From contig JAUXFI010000017.1 in assembly GCA_030620125.1 (NCBI GenBank), positions 1-16,571 on the forward strand: a stretch of DNA of 16,571 nt. The letters run 5' to 3'. Source of the DNA: Anaerolineae bacterium. Lineage in GTDB: Bacteria > Chloroflexota > Anaerolineae > B4-G1. Below are positions 1 to 6,341 of this stretch, in pieces. Below the pieces are notes generated by a model. The model saw nothing but the letters and a program-made list of their open reading frames with translations, was not told the DNA's origin and ran no database searches. Numbering within the stretch: position 1 is the stretch's first letter; each line of letters opens with the position of its first letter. A program made the position numbers and the translations under genes.

Positions 1-3000
1 ATATCCACCAACCCACCATTGTAGAGCTCAATCCAGTCGTCGTCGTCGCCGTCCTCATCTTCCAGCGTGTGGGTGTTGAGCGCCATCAACTCGTTGATGT
101 AGAGCGGCGGGCGCTGCCAGCCGACGATGTAGCGGTAGTCCCCCTGCGGCCAGCCGGGGCGGTCCACGGTCACCATCCCTGCCTCGTCCTCCGCCTCGAT
201 GTAGTACTCCACCCAGGTGCCATCGTCGTGGGCGGGGATGGTGCCGGCGTAGAGATTCCCACCGACTGCGGGCATCGGCGTGGACTGATATTCCGGCGGT
301 TCCGCCCCCGGCGCGAAGGTGCGGGACCACAACGTGACCGTGATAGCCCCCTCATCTGTCACGACTGAGGTGACGGTGACGTCGTCGCTGCTGGTAGGCC
401 AGGTCGGGGTGTGGACTGTGCCACTGATGAAAGGGGGACGGCCTTCGTTGCGCCAACCTGGGGTCGGGGCGGTGAAGGATTGCCAGGTGTCGCTGCCGTC
501 AGGCATACGTCCGTAAGAGACGTCGGTCGCCTGGGCGGTGTAGGTCAACACAGAGATGGCGACGTTGCTAAAGACGTCCCGGTCGAAGAGGCCGATCTGC
601 CCGCCGCCGCCGCTCAGGCTAAAGCTGGTGTGCAGCGGCCCCTCGTCCTCCTCGCCATCGGCCCAGAGAAGCAGCGTGCCGCCCGGCGGGATGAGCGTAT
701 CGTCGGGGATGCGCCACTTTGTCGGTTCGCCCAGGTCGCCGGTCAGGTACATCCCGCCCAGGTCCCAGGCCAGCGTGGAACTAGAGTTGTAGATCTCGAT
801 CCAGTCGTCATAATCGCCGGCCTCATCGGCGATGGTGCTACCATTGTCGGCCAAAAACTCGTTGATCGTGAGCGGCACAGCCAGGCCAGGGCAAAAGGTG
901 ACCATCTCCGTCTCAAGGAACGGAATACGGTTTGTGATGTAGGTCTTCAATTCGTCCGGGCCGTCCTCGAAACCGGCTGTGCCGTAAAGCTCGTCCGGCC
1001 GCCAGCGGTTGGGGTCGGCCAACCCGGCGTCGTAGATGTAGGCAAAGGTGTCGTCAATGCGCGGGAACATCTCGGCGGGGCTGAACTCGTCGGCCATCAA
1101 CTCGGTCAGAAGGCGGCAGTGGTGGAAGCGAAACTCTGGCACGTCCATCATGCGGTCAATCAGGCAGTTGTACTTGCCTTCCGGGTCGGCGCCGGTGTCT
1201 ATCGGGTTGTCCCAACTGATGTCCCGGTCGAAAAGCCCGTAAGGACTACCCTCGTTGTGTCCAAAGGAGATGTCCACGTCCCAGGGAAGGATCATCCAGC
1301 GGTCAGCGCTGAAATCGTGGTACAGGTAGTGGTTCTTGTTCGTCATCTCAAAGTTGCCGATGAGGATGTTGACGGCGTACCAGTCCAGCCACCCGTTGAC
1401 GTCCAGCGCCTCCGCGATTGTCTCCGGAAACTGCTCGTCGGACGTATAGTTGATCAGTTCGATGAAGGCGACTATATCTTTATGACCGCTTTGCCGGTTG
1501 GTTTTCTTGGGATAATGGTATTCGTACCACCAATCACTTTCCTCCAGGCCCAGGTTGCCGTAAAAGGGCTTGTACAGGTTGCCGTGCATCTCAATGCCCA
1601 GCCGGTGGAGAAAGTACTCGTCAATCTGCTCGACCTGAGAGAAGAGACCGTAATACTCATCGTTGATGTTCAACCGGGCATAACCGGCACGCGGAGTGGG
1701 CACACCCGCGCGGGCAAAGAGATCGTAGCCGGTGGAACTGCGCAGCAGGGTCTGATCCACATAGTCGGCGTTGAGGTTCAGCTCCTCTTGACCCTGAAAG
1801 AGGTCGGCGCCGGAAAAAAAGACCTTCCAGCATTTCTTGGGCATCAGGCGAGCGGTGTCGCCCCGGTAGCGGATGTCCACATCCCAACACCCCCCTCCAA
1901 CTCCCCCCGAAGCGGGGGGAGCGCAGAAGGTGGCGGGGATGGTCTCGTTCTGGTAGGGGTCCTGAGCCGCCAGCCAGGCCAGGTCATCGGGGTCGGCGTA
2001 GAGACGGTAAAGAGGTAGGGGAGGCGGATAATTGCGCGAGATGAGAGGCAGGTATAAGACGGCTTCTTGTAACTCGTATGCTCCGCGGTCGTATCCCTTT
2101 CCCCAGGGTCGAGCACCTCCCCCGATATCCTCGGCCGGCGCGCCCAGCGGGGTGCCCGTGTCCACGCACGGCGAATATGGCAGCAACCGATAGTCATCGC
2201 TTTGCGGGGCGCGAAACAACGGATCGGCGTTGATGTTTCCCTCGCCGGGCCAACCGCCCTCAACATCGGAGTAAGTGACGGTGACGACGGACCCATCGCG
2301 CAGTTCCAACGCCGTCCCGTTGCCCCACACGATGCAGTTGACCAGCGTGGCGAAGCCCCCCTCCTCTTCGTGGGTCTTGTGCAACCCGACGCCAACCTGA
2401 TTGGCAACCACCGTGTTATTCACGATGCGTGAGACCGCGCCATCCTCGACCGTGATACCCTCCATACTGGCATAGACCAGGTTGTTCGCCAGCGTCACGG
2501 AAGAGGGATACCCAATGGTGATGCCCTTGTCGCCGCAGTGGTGCAACTCGTTGCGCTCGACGATTGCCAGCGAGGCATCCAGGTCAATGCAGTCATCAGT
2601 GATATCGTGAACGTGATTGTCGAGCAACACCGCCGGCGTGATCATGAACTCTAGTTCGATGCCTTCGTACGCGCTGTAGACGTGGTTGCTACGCACGGTG
2701 ACGTCCCCTCCCACAATGTGGATTCCATCTTTGCTCACGCCGTGGATGACGTTATCCAGCACCTGTGCCTCACTGTCCTCCAGATACAGCCCTGTCTTCC
2801 AGCCATCCAGGTGGCGGATGGTACTGTGTTCCACGCACAACTTTGAGTCGTATGCGGCAATACCCCCGTATTCCACCATCGCGTGGGCGATGTGGTTGTC
2901 CGCGTCGCTGTTTCGGAAGACGACCTCGTCCCACGGGGCTGTGCCATCGCGAGTTAGCACGACTGGCTGAGACGACGTACCCACCGCCACGAGCCGCCCC

Positions 3001-3374
3001 TGCACGCGCAACGAAAGGTCCGCCTGGAACTGGAGCGTCGCGCTCGGCTCAATGGTCAGTGTGATGCCCGATGGCACGACGATGTCATCGGTGATGACGT
3101 AAGGATCGTCACTGGCCAAAAGCGTGGTGTCCTCCGTCAGCGTGCCGCCGTGGAAGATGCCCAAGTGGACCGGATCTGTGCGGCCTGCCAGCCCATCGGC
3201 GATGACAAAGACATTGTCGCTCGTGAGCTGCCCGGCCATGGTGGTTAGGTGGGGCACTTTTACAGGACTACCGTCGCTCAACGCGGGGATGCGGGCAGCG
3301 CTGGCGGCACTGACCACTGTCGTGACGCCCAACAACAGGCTCACAATCGTTAGTACTGCCAGCCTCTTGTCCAT
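1..3374 (-). CDS. Large secreted beta-helix / CotH-like / lamin-tail protein, 3' end outside the window
   Basis: I translated this frame by hand from the ATG at 3374 to the left edge and met no stop, so at least 1124 residues are present and the C-terminus is missing. Residues 1-25 look like a signal peptide (MDKR, hydrophobic core, ASA). About 60-420 is a right-handed parallel beta-helix, with repeated short strands and NxVx / xGIxI turns, ending in INADPLF and DRGAYE motifs typical of such helices. LYLPLISRNY follows at about 440. About 450-830 resembles CotH kinase-like proteins: DVDIRYRGDT, YGLFSQVEQIDEYFL, and WDVDISFG, which matches the family's metal/catalytic WDxD motif. Two lamin-tail-like domains start with INEFLADN...DDWIEIYN and INELMALN...DDWIELYN. 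An extracellular or surface role is inferred; kinase activity is unproven. The start is backed by GAGGG eight bases upstream. A palindromic repeat inserts 11 residues near 485-495. Confidence 0.88.
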   Translation of the reverse strand, partial: MDKRLAVLTIVSLLLGVTTVVSAASAARIPALSDGSPVKVPHLTTMAGQLTSDNVFVIADGLAGRTDPVHLGIFHGGTLTEDTTLLASDDPYVITDDIVVPSGITLTIEPSATLQFQADLSLRVQGRLVAVGTSSQPVVLTRDGTAPWDEVVFRNSDADNHIAHAMVEYGGIAAYDSKLCVEHSTIRHLDGWKTGLYLEDSEAQVLDNVIHGVSKDGIHIVGGDVTVRSNHVYSAYEGIELEFMITPAVLLDNHVHDITDDCIDLDASLAIVERNELHHCGDKGITIGYPSSVTLANNLVYASMEGITVEDGAVSRIVNNTVVANQVGVGLHKTHEEEGGFATLVNCIVWGNGTALELRDGSVVTVTYSDVEGGWPGEGNINADPLFRAPQSDDYRLLPYSPCVDTGTPLGAPAEDIGGGARPWGKGYDRGAYELQEAVLYLPLISRNYPPPLPLYRLYADPDDLAWLAAQDPYQNETIPATFCAPPASGGVGGGCWDVDIRYRGDTARLMPKKCWKVFFSGADLFQGQEELNLNADYVDQTLLRSSTGYDLFARAGVPTPRAGYARLNINDEYYGLFSQVEQIDEYFLHRLGIEMHGNLYKPFYGNLGLEESDWWYEYHYPKKTNRQSGHKDIVAFIELINYTSDEQFPETIAEALDVNGWLDWYAVNILIGNFEMTNKNHYLYHDFSADRWMILPWDVDISFGHNEGSPYGLFDRDISWDNPIDTGADPEGKYNCLIDRMMDVPEFRFHHCRLLTELMADEFSPAEMFPRIDDTFAYIYDAGLADPNRWRPDELYGTAGFEDGPDELKTYITNRIPFLETEMVTFCPGLAVPLTINEFLADNGSTIADEAGDYDDWIEIYNSSSTLAWDLGGMYLTGDLGEPTKWRIPDDTLIPPGGTLLLWADGEEDEGPLHTSFSLSGGGGQIGLFDRDVFSNVAISVLTYTAQATDVSYGRMPDGSDTWQSFTAPTPGWRNEGRPPFISGTVHTPTWPTSSDDVTVTSVVTDEGAITVTLWSRTFAPGAEPPEYQSTPMPAVGGNLYAGTIPAHDDGTWVEYYIEAEDEAGMVTVDRPGWPQGDYRYIVGWQRPPLYINELMALNTHTLEDEDGDDDDWIELYNGGLVD
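1889..1922 (-). repeat. In-frame G/C-run palindromic insert, copy A (inside the CotH-like gene)
   Basis: CTCCCCCCG (1901-1909) and CGGGGGGAG (1913-1921) form a perfect 9-bp stem with a 3-base loop. A further G run (minus-strand GGAGGGGGG, 1890-1898) follows. Read in frame it encodes residues 485-495, APPASGGVGGG, between two cysteines and just before the DVDIRYRGDT strand. The peptide resembles no part of the CotH fold, so it looks like an insertion in a loop. It matches copies B and C in general design (C run, short loop, G run, second G run; PP...GG peptide) rather than base for base. Confidence 0.7.
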
Positions 3375-3497
3375 CGTGCGTCCCTCTGTGATACGCTTCG
3401 ATCTTCTCGGTCGTGCAGGTGTAGTAGCCCAACAGGATCGTCACACGGGGTTTGCGGTCGGGGTCAAGGCCGGGCTGTAGGATAGGCTCGTGACTAC
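3375..3497 (-). promoter_or_regulatory. 5' leader of the CotH-like gene
   Basis: This is the roughly 120-base stretch between the expected start of transcription (about 7 bases past the -10 at 3504-3509) and the ATG at 3374. It ends with a usable ribosome binding site, GAGGG. I looked for a riboswitch-like fold and found no convincing paired core. It contains no gene I can support. The next stretch to the right (3533-3594) is also empty apart from the tRNA terminator arm that begins at 3595. Confidence 0.4.
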
Positions 3498-3503
3498 ATT
3501 TAG

Positions 3504-3532
3504 AGTATACATCAGGACGGTGTCGTTAGCAA
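3504..3532 (-). promoter_or_regulatory. Sigma-70-type promoter for the CotH-like gene
   Basis: On the minus strand, TTGCTA (3527-3532) and TATACT (3504-3509) are separated by exactly 17 bases. The -10 box matches the consensus at five of six positions and the -35 begins with TTG. It lies 130 bases upstream of the ATG with nothing between, which fits a single-gene or first-gene promoter. Confidence 0.6.
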
Positions 3533-3594
3533 GCCATCCTGGGCATGGGACTTTTTATCTATCCCTATAGGTGCGGTGGCGGAGATGGGCAAAC

Positions 3595-3631
3595 AAGATG
3601 GGGGCGCGGCTTCCTACCGCGCCCCCATCTT
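3595..3631 (-). terminator. Hairpin terminator behind tRNA-Arg
   Basis: A perfect 15-bp inverted repeat, AAGATGGGGGCGCGG (3595-3609) with its complement at 3617-3631, encloses a 7-base loop. It begins 30 bases beyond the 3' end of tRNA-Arg. On the minus strand the stem is followed by only a weak T-rich stretch (TTGTTTG), so it may work as an intrinsic terminator or as a transcript-end stabiliser. The stem is very GC-rich. Confidence 0.65.
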
Positions 3632-3660
3632 TCGTGGTATACTCAGTCTACCTTCCCAGG

Positions 3661-3734
3661 CGCCCCCGGCGCGATTCGAACGCGCAACCTGCGGATTCGA
3701 AGTCCGACGCTCTGTCCTATTGAGCTACGGGGGC
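3661..3734 (-). tRNA. tRNA-Arg, anticodon TCG
   Basis: A 74-base cloverleaf. The acceptor stem is GCCCCCG paired with CGGGGGC, the discriminator is G, and the D stem is GCTC/GAGC. The anticodon loop is CTTCGAA with anticodon TCG, which reads CGA and related arginine codons. The T arm is GCGCG-TTCGAAT-CGCGC. CCA is not encoded (CCT follows), so it would be added after transcription. The outermost anticodon-stem pair (27-43) is a T-C mismatch; the other four pairs are sound. It lies just downstream of tRNA-His in the same orientation. Confidence 0.95.
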
Positions 3735-3751
3735 AATTGGTGTATAATGAA

Positions 3752-3771
3752 AGCCGGATCAAAGTCCGGCT
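3752..3771 (-). terminator. Hairpin between tRNA-His and tRNA-Arg
   Basis: AGCCGGA and TCCGGCT form a 7-bp perfect stem with a 6-base loop. On the minus strand it lies 9 bases behind the CCA of tRNA-His and is followed by TTTCATT. It may end the tRNA-His transcript or be a processing structure in a joint tRNA-His/tRNA-Arg transcript. I see no clear promoter in the remaining bases before tRNA-Arg, which slightly favours joint transcription. Confidence 0.45.
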
Positions 3772-3780
3772 ACAACGACC

Positions 3781-3857
3781 TGGGGTGAGTGATGGGGCTC
3801 GAACCCACAATCTCCTGGGCCACAACCAGGTGCCTTAACCATTAGGCCACACCCACC
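3781..3857 (-). tRNA. tRNA-His, anticodon GTG
   Basis: The acceptor stem GTGGGTG pairs with CACTCAC (one G-T pair). The extra G at -1 (position 3857) faces the discriminator C at 3784, the identity mark of tRNA-His. The anticodon stem CCTGG/CCAGG encloses TTGTGGC, anticodon GTG. The T arm is GTGGG-TTCGAGC-CCCAT. The discriminator is followed directly by CCA (3781-3783), so the CCA end is encoded here, unlike in the neighbouring tRNA-Arg. Without CCA the gene ends at 3784. Confidence 0.95.
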
Positions 3858-3867
3858 AAGCAGGGTT

Positions 3868-3896
3868 ATTTTACCACAAAGCACGACAAGGAGCAA
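3868..3896 (-). promoter_or_regulatory. Promoter for tRNA-His (and perhaps tRNA-Arg)
   Basis: On the minus strand, TTGCTC (3891-3896) and TAAAAT (3868-3873) are spaced by 17 bases. The -10 ends 11 bases before the first base of tRNA-His, the usual distance for a tRNA promoter. The -35 box overlaps the ribosome binding site of the divergent gene at 3900, so the two transcription units share one very short region. Confidence 0.5.
3888..3893 (+). promoter_or_regulatory. Ribosome binding site of the 3900-4406 gene
   Basis: AAGGAG six bases before the ATG at 3900. This strong site is the main reason to believe the plus-strand gene and its start. It overlaps the candidate -35 box of the tRNA-His promoter on the opposite strand. 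Confidence 0.7.
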
Positions 3897-3899
3897 GCA

Positions 3900-4406
3900 A
3901 TGGGGTTACAAGCACCGCCTACTCAGCGCCACGACGTCCAGATACTCACCCTCGATTTCCAGTTCAGCGGTCAATTGGAAACGATAGGACCCGTGCTCAA
4001 CTTTATCAATAGTCCCGGTCGTGATAGCCTCTCGCTCCACGACGCCCACCTGGCACCACTGACACCCGGGAGTCCGCTGAAGGGCATCTCCCACTCCCAC
4101 GTCGTCGTGCGCAAGCCCCAAATCGTGCTTCTCTGCTTGATCTCACCCGAGTCCCGCGCTTCGATCCGCACGCTTGCACGGCGGGAACTACTGGTGGCCT
4201 ACACGCCGGTGGCCGTGTGCCGGGGTTACTTCCACATGTCCGCCGAGGCCAAGGTGCGCGACTTTCTCGAAGTCACCCCAGGCGACCTGCTGCCCATCAC
4301 CGAGGCACAGATCTTCCCTCTCGTCGAACTTTCTGCTCCATTCACCACCCGGGCCGAGCTCATATTGGCGGGTCGCGCTCACTTGCAGTTATACCACAAG
4401 GTGTGA
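3900..4406 (+). CDS. Conserved-looking protein of unknown function, 168 aa
   Basis: The only plus-strand protein gene in the window. The ATG has AAGGAG at ideal spacing, and the frame has the composition of a real globular protein: alternating hydrophobic and charged stretches, VQILTLDFQFSGQLETIG at the start, VVVRKPQIVLLCL in the middle, LLPITEAQIFPLVEL near the end. I see no signal peptide or membrane segment, so it is likely cytosolic. The two long beta-rich stretches (about 13-30 and 65-80) may belong to a small beta-barrel, but I recognise no catalytic motif and assign no function. It starts divergently from tRNA-His and ends 17 bases from the convergent methyltransferase gene. The minus-strand frames across this region look like its shadows. 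Confidence 0.75.
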   Translation: MGLQAPPTQRHDVQILTLDFQFSGQLETIGPVLNFINSPGRDSLSLHDAHLAPLTPGSPLKGISHSHVVVRKPQIVLLCLISPESRASIRTLARRELLVAYTPVAVCRGYFHMSAEAKVRDFLEVTPGDLLPITEAQIFPLVELSAPFTTRAELILAGRAHLQLYHKV

Positions 4407-4422
4407 TCTCCCCAATCAAGCG

Positions 4423-5058
4423 TTATCTCTTTTCCGCCACGACCAGCATCACCTCGCTACGGCCGACCCGTTCCCACGCGGTACGTGGAGCGAACCCTGC
4501 TTCTACTATCGTTGCCTCCTTGCTACTAGGAACAGGCTCCCCCTGCCCCGTCACCCGATAGAGCCACCCGATGAAACGGGAGAGCGGGTCGCGTTCGCCC
4601 AGGCGAACCCAGGCGACGACAACCAGCCGGCCGGCCGGCCTCAGAACACGTGCAGCCTCCCGCAGCGTGGCGGAGTCCAGGATGAACTCGGTGGGAAAAG
4701 TAGCGACCGCACTGTCGAAAACCCCGTCACGGAAAGGGAGCGCCTGCGCACGGGCTCGCACCAGTGGAACGGCCAGGCTGCCTTTTCCCAATCTTTGCTT
4801 CGCCAGACGGCCCATGTACGGTGAGAGGTCAAGCCCCACCGGGACCAGCCCCCGTTCTGCCATCGTCGCCAGCAAGTGACCGGGGCCGTGGGCCAGTTCC
4901 AGCACCCGATCCTCTCGCAGGTGCGGAATCGCCGTGCGCCCCCACGCCTGCCATTGCCCCAGTGACACCATCCAGGCCACCAGGTCGTAGGTCCAGGCGA
5001 GTTCATTGTAGAGCAAGCGGAAAAAGAGTCCCAGAAAAACCTGCCACAGGCGACGCAT
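4423..5058 (-). CDS. Class I SAM-dependent methyltransferase, 211 aa
   Basis: A small Rossmann-fold methyltransferase of the Methyltransf_11/25 (UbiE-like) type. Motif I is VLELAHGPGHLL (about residues 52-63, GxG at 58-60), which binds S-adenosylmethionine. The acidic residue after strand 2 is in GLDLS (D77). ARAQALPFRDGVFDSAVATF carries the following motifs, and LREAARVLRPAGRLVVVAW is the typical strand 5. The substrate cannot be read from the sequence. The first 30 residues are hydrophobic and aromatic, so membrane association or a lipophilic substrate is possible. I chose ATG 5058 because GGGGAG precedes it by four bases; a GTG at 5079 would add 7 residues but lies within the arm of a terminator-like hairpin. 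It converges with the 3900 gene. Confidence 0.85.
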   Translation of the reverse strand: MRRLWQVFLGLFFRLLYNELAWTYDLVAWMVSLGQWQAWGRTAIPHLREDRVLELAHGPGHLLATMAERGLVPVGLDLSPYMGRLAKQRLGKGSLAVPLVRARAQALPFRDGVFDSAVATFPTEFILDSATLREAARVLRPAGRLVVVAWVRLGERDPLSRFIGWLYRVTGQGEPVPSSKEATIVEAGFAPRTAWERVGRSEVMLVVAEKR

Positions 5059-5074
5059 TGCACTCCCCCAAGCA

Positions 5075-5108
5075 AACACCCCCGCCGCGCGGTCACGGCG
5101 AGGGTGTT
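5075..5108 (-). terminator. Terminator-like hairpin between the membrane protein gene and the methyltransferase gene
   Basis: AACACCCCCGCCG (5075-5087) pairs with CGGCGAGGGTGTT (5096-5108): 12 of 13 pairs, one C-A mismatch, loop of 8. On the minus strand it is followed by TGCTTGG, so the U tract is poor. It lies 70 bases behind the stop of the membrane protein gene and directly before the ribosome binding site of the methyltransferase gene. It could end the first transcript or partly attenuate readthrough. Confidence 0.5.
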
Positions 5109-5128
5109 CATCTACGCAGTCTACACCA

Positions 5129-5170
5129 GAGTCAATCCAGGATCAGCCCCCAGCCAATCCGAGTCAATCC
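5129..5170. repeat. Short direct repeats, three units of a 10-base motif
   Basis: GAGTCAATCC occurs exactly at 5129-5138 and 5161-5170. A related unit, CAGCCAATCC (8 of 10 matching), sits directly before the latter at 5151-5160. On the minus strand each exact unit contains TTGACT, which resembles a -35 box, but no well-placed -10 accompanies either. They lie in the gap between the membrane protein gene and the hairpin at 5075-5108. The role is unknown and may be none. Confidence 0.35.
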
Positions 5171-5177
5171 CGTCAAC

Positions 5178-6239
5178 TTATAGCGTGGGCGGTTCGATGG
5201 GCAACTCGGCCTCGGCTGCTAGACTTGCTCCCTCCGCCCCCGGCTTGACCCAGGCTGACAGGTCTACCGTCAGTTTCTCAAAGAAACTGTTGGGTGGCAG
5301 ATTCCCTGCCCCATACACTGCCTCTGCAATGCGCACCTGCACACGCAGCGTCTTTGTCTCCAGGATCACGTCCTCCCCCGCCTTGGCCAGCATCGGCTCG
5401 CCCTTGGGCGCCAACTTGGCGTGCAGTGCCTCGTCGTGGAAAGCATAGCCCGACATCAGCACCTTGGTCACAGTGCGAATGTCATTCTTATCGAACAGCC
5501 AGACTTCGAATGCAGTGACCTTGTTGGGTGCGCCCACACCAATCGTCTCCGAGATGCCGACGCCGCACTCGCCCATGAACTCGCCATTCTCCAATTCGAT
5601 ACTGAACGAGGGATCGTAGTGATCGTCCCCTAGCTTGTAGGTGGTAGGGAACTGAACCAGCGGCGGGCCGTCGCCTTCCCAGGGAACCCCCTCGGCAGGC
5701 GCTAGTCTTTCGGCTATCCCTACACCCCTCCCTTCCACCTCCAACGCGGCGCGTTGGCTGCGCCATCGGCTGAAGACGAATAACCCTCCCCCCACAAGCG
5801 CTACCACCAGCAGGCCAACCCCGCAAACCATCGCCGTGGAGCGCAGCCTATCCCACAAACTCACCTCCGGCTCGGCGGGTATGGCTTCGGGTGCAACTTC
5901 CAGGTACTGCGCCAGGTTTCGCACCCAAATTGCCTCCTCTCCACCCTGCTCCTGTGCCAACTGCTCCAGCGTCATGGCAAGCTGGCCTTCCTTCCAGTAT
6001 TCCACGCCTAATTTACTGCGCGCCCATACCAGATCACCGGTCTCCGCGTATTGCTCTGCGACCCAGAGAATATAGGCGCTCTGGAAATCGGAGCGTAAAT
6101 TGGCCGGCGTGGAATTGGTCCACTCGACTGGCCACCACCACCAACCGATGGCTAGTCCTAGCAGTAGCCCCAGCACGGCCCCAATGATTAGCCCTATCTG
6201 GGCCTCGCGCTGCTGAACGAGTTGCAGGATGGTATCCAT
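5178..6239 (-). CDS. Membrane protein of unknown function with two TM segments, 353 aa
   Basis: Two clear membrane segments: about residues 15-36 (GLIIGAVLGLLLGLAIGWWWW) and 136-157 (MVCGVGLLVVALVGGGLFVF). The 95 or so residues between them are helical and charged (SDFQSAYILWVAEQYAETGD). A conserved-looking beta-rich region of about 190 residues follows the second segment, with arginines at its boundary suggesting a cytosolic C-terminus. I see no enzyme motif. The WVAEQYAETGDLVWAR pattern resembles uncharacterised Chloroflexota membrane proteins as I remember them; that is not proof of homology. ATG 6239 is chosen over an upstream start at 6284 because AAGGGG precedes it at normal spacing and because 6284 falls at the expected transcription start. 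It has its own promoter at 6291-6319. Confidence 0.8.
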   Translation of the reverse strand: MDTILQLVQQREAQIGLIIGAVLGLLLGLAIGWWWWPVEWTNSTPANLRSDFQSAYILWVAEQYAETGDLVWARSKLGVEYWKEGQLAMTLEQLAQEQGGEEAIWVRNLAQYLEVAPEAIPAEPEVSLWDRLRSTAMVCGVGLLVVALVGGGLFVFSRWRSQRAALEVEGRGVGIAERLAPAEGVPWEGDGPPLVQFPTTYKLGDDHYDPSFSIELENGEFMGECGVGISETIGVGAPNKVTAFEVWLFDKNDIRTVTKVLMSGYAFHDEALHAKLAPKGEPMLAKAGEDVILETKTLRVQVRIAEAVYGAGNLPPNSFFEKLTVDLSAWVKPGAEGASLAAEAELPIEPPTL

Positions 6240-6290
6240 CTTCGTCCCCTTTCCTATGTCTACTACTTTGCAAAAGGCCCGCACGCACCT

Positions 6291-6319
6291 ATTGTATCAT
6301 AGGTACTCCTGGTACACAA
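6291..6319 (-). promoter_or_regulatory. Sigma-70-type promoter for the membrane protein gene
   Basis: On the minus strand, TTGTGT (6314-6319) and TACAAT (6291-6296) are exactly 17 bases apart. Transcription would start near 6284, leaving a leader of about 45 bases before ATG 6239. Directly upstream of the -35 is a small palindrome, ACTTTA-TGG-TAAAGT (6322-6336), which could be an operator or a weak terminator for the recombinase gene whose stop lies at 6342. Confidence 0.65.
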
Positions 6320-6341
6320 ATACTTTACCATAAAGTGGCGA

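Noticed and set aside
411..2018. Long plus-strand open frame of 535 codons
   Set aside because: It lies entirely opposite the CotH-like gene, which has a signal peptide, recognisable domains, a promoter and a ribosome binding site. The plus-strand product is low in recognisable structure and is explained by GC-biased third codon positions.
3375..3497. Possible riboswitch in the leader of the CotH-like gene
   Set aside because: A few short stretches recall c-di-GMP riboswitch elements (for example GGGACGCA), but the paired core and order of elements are absent.
3545..3838. Open frames across the tRNA region on both strands
   Set aside because: They run through two well-formed tRNA genes and their terminators; the peptides are translations of tRNA sequence.
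4174..4824. Plus-strand open frame of 216 codons
   Set aside because: It overlaps the end of the 3900 gene in another frame and then runs antisense to the methyltransferase gene; no motif and no ribosome binding site seen.
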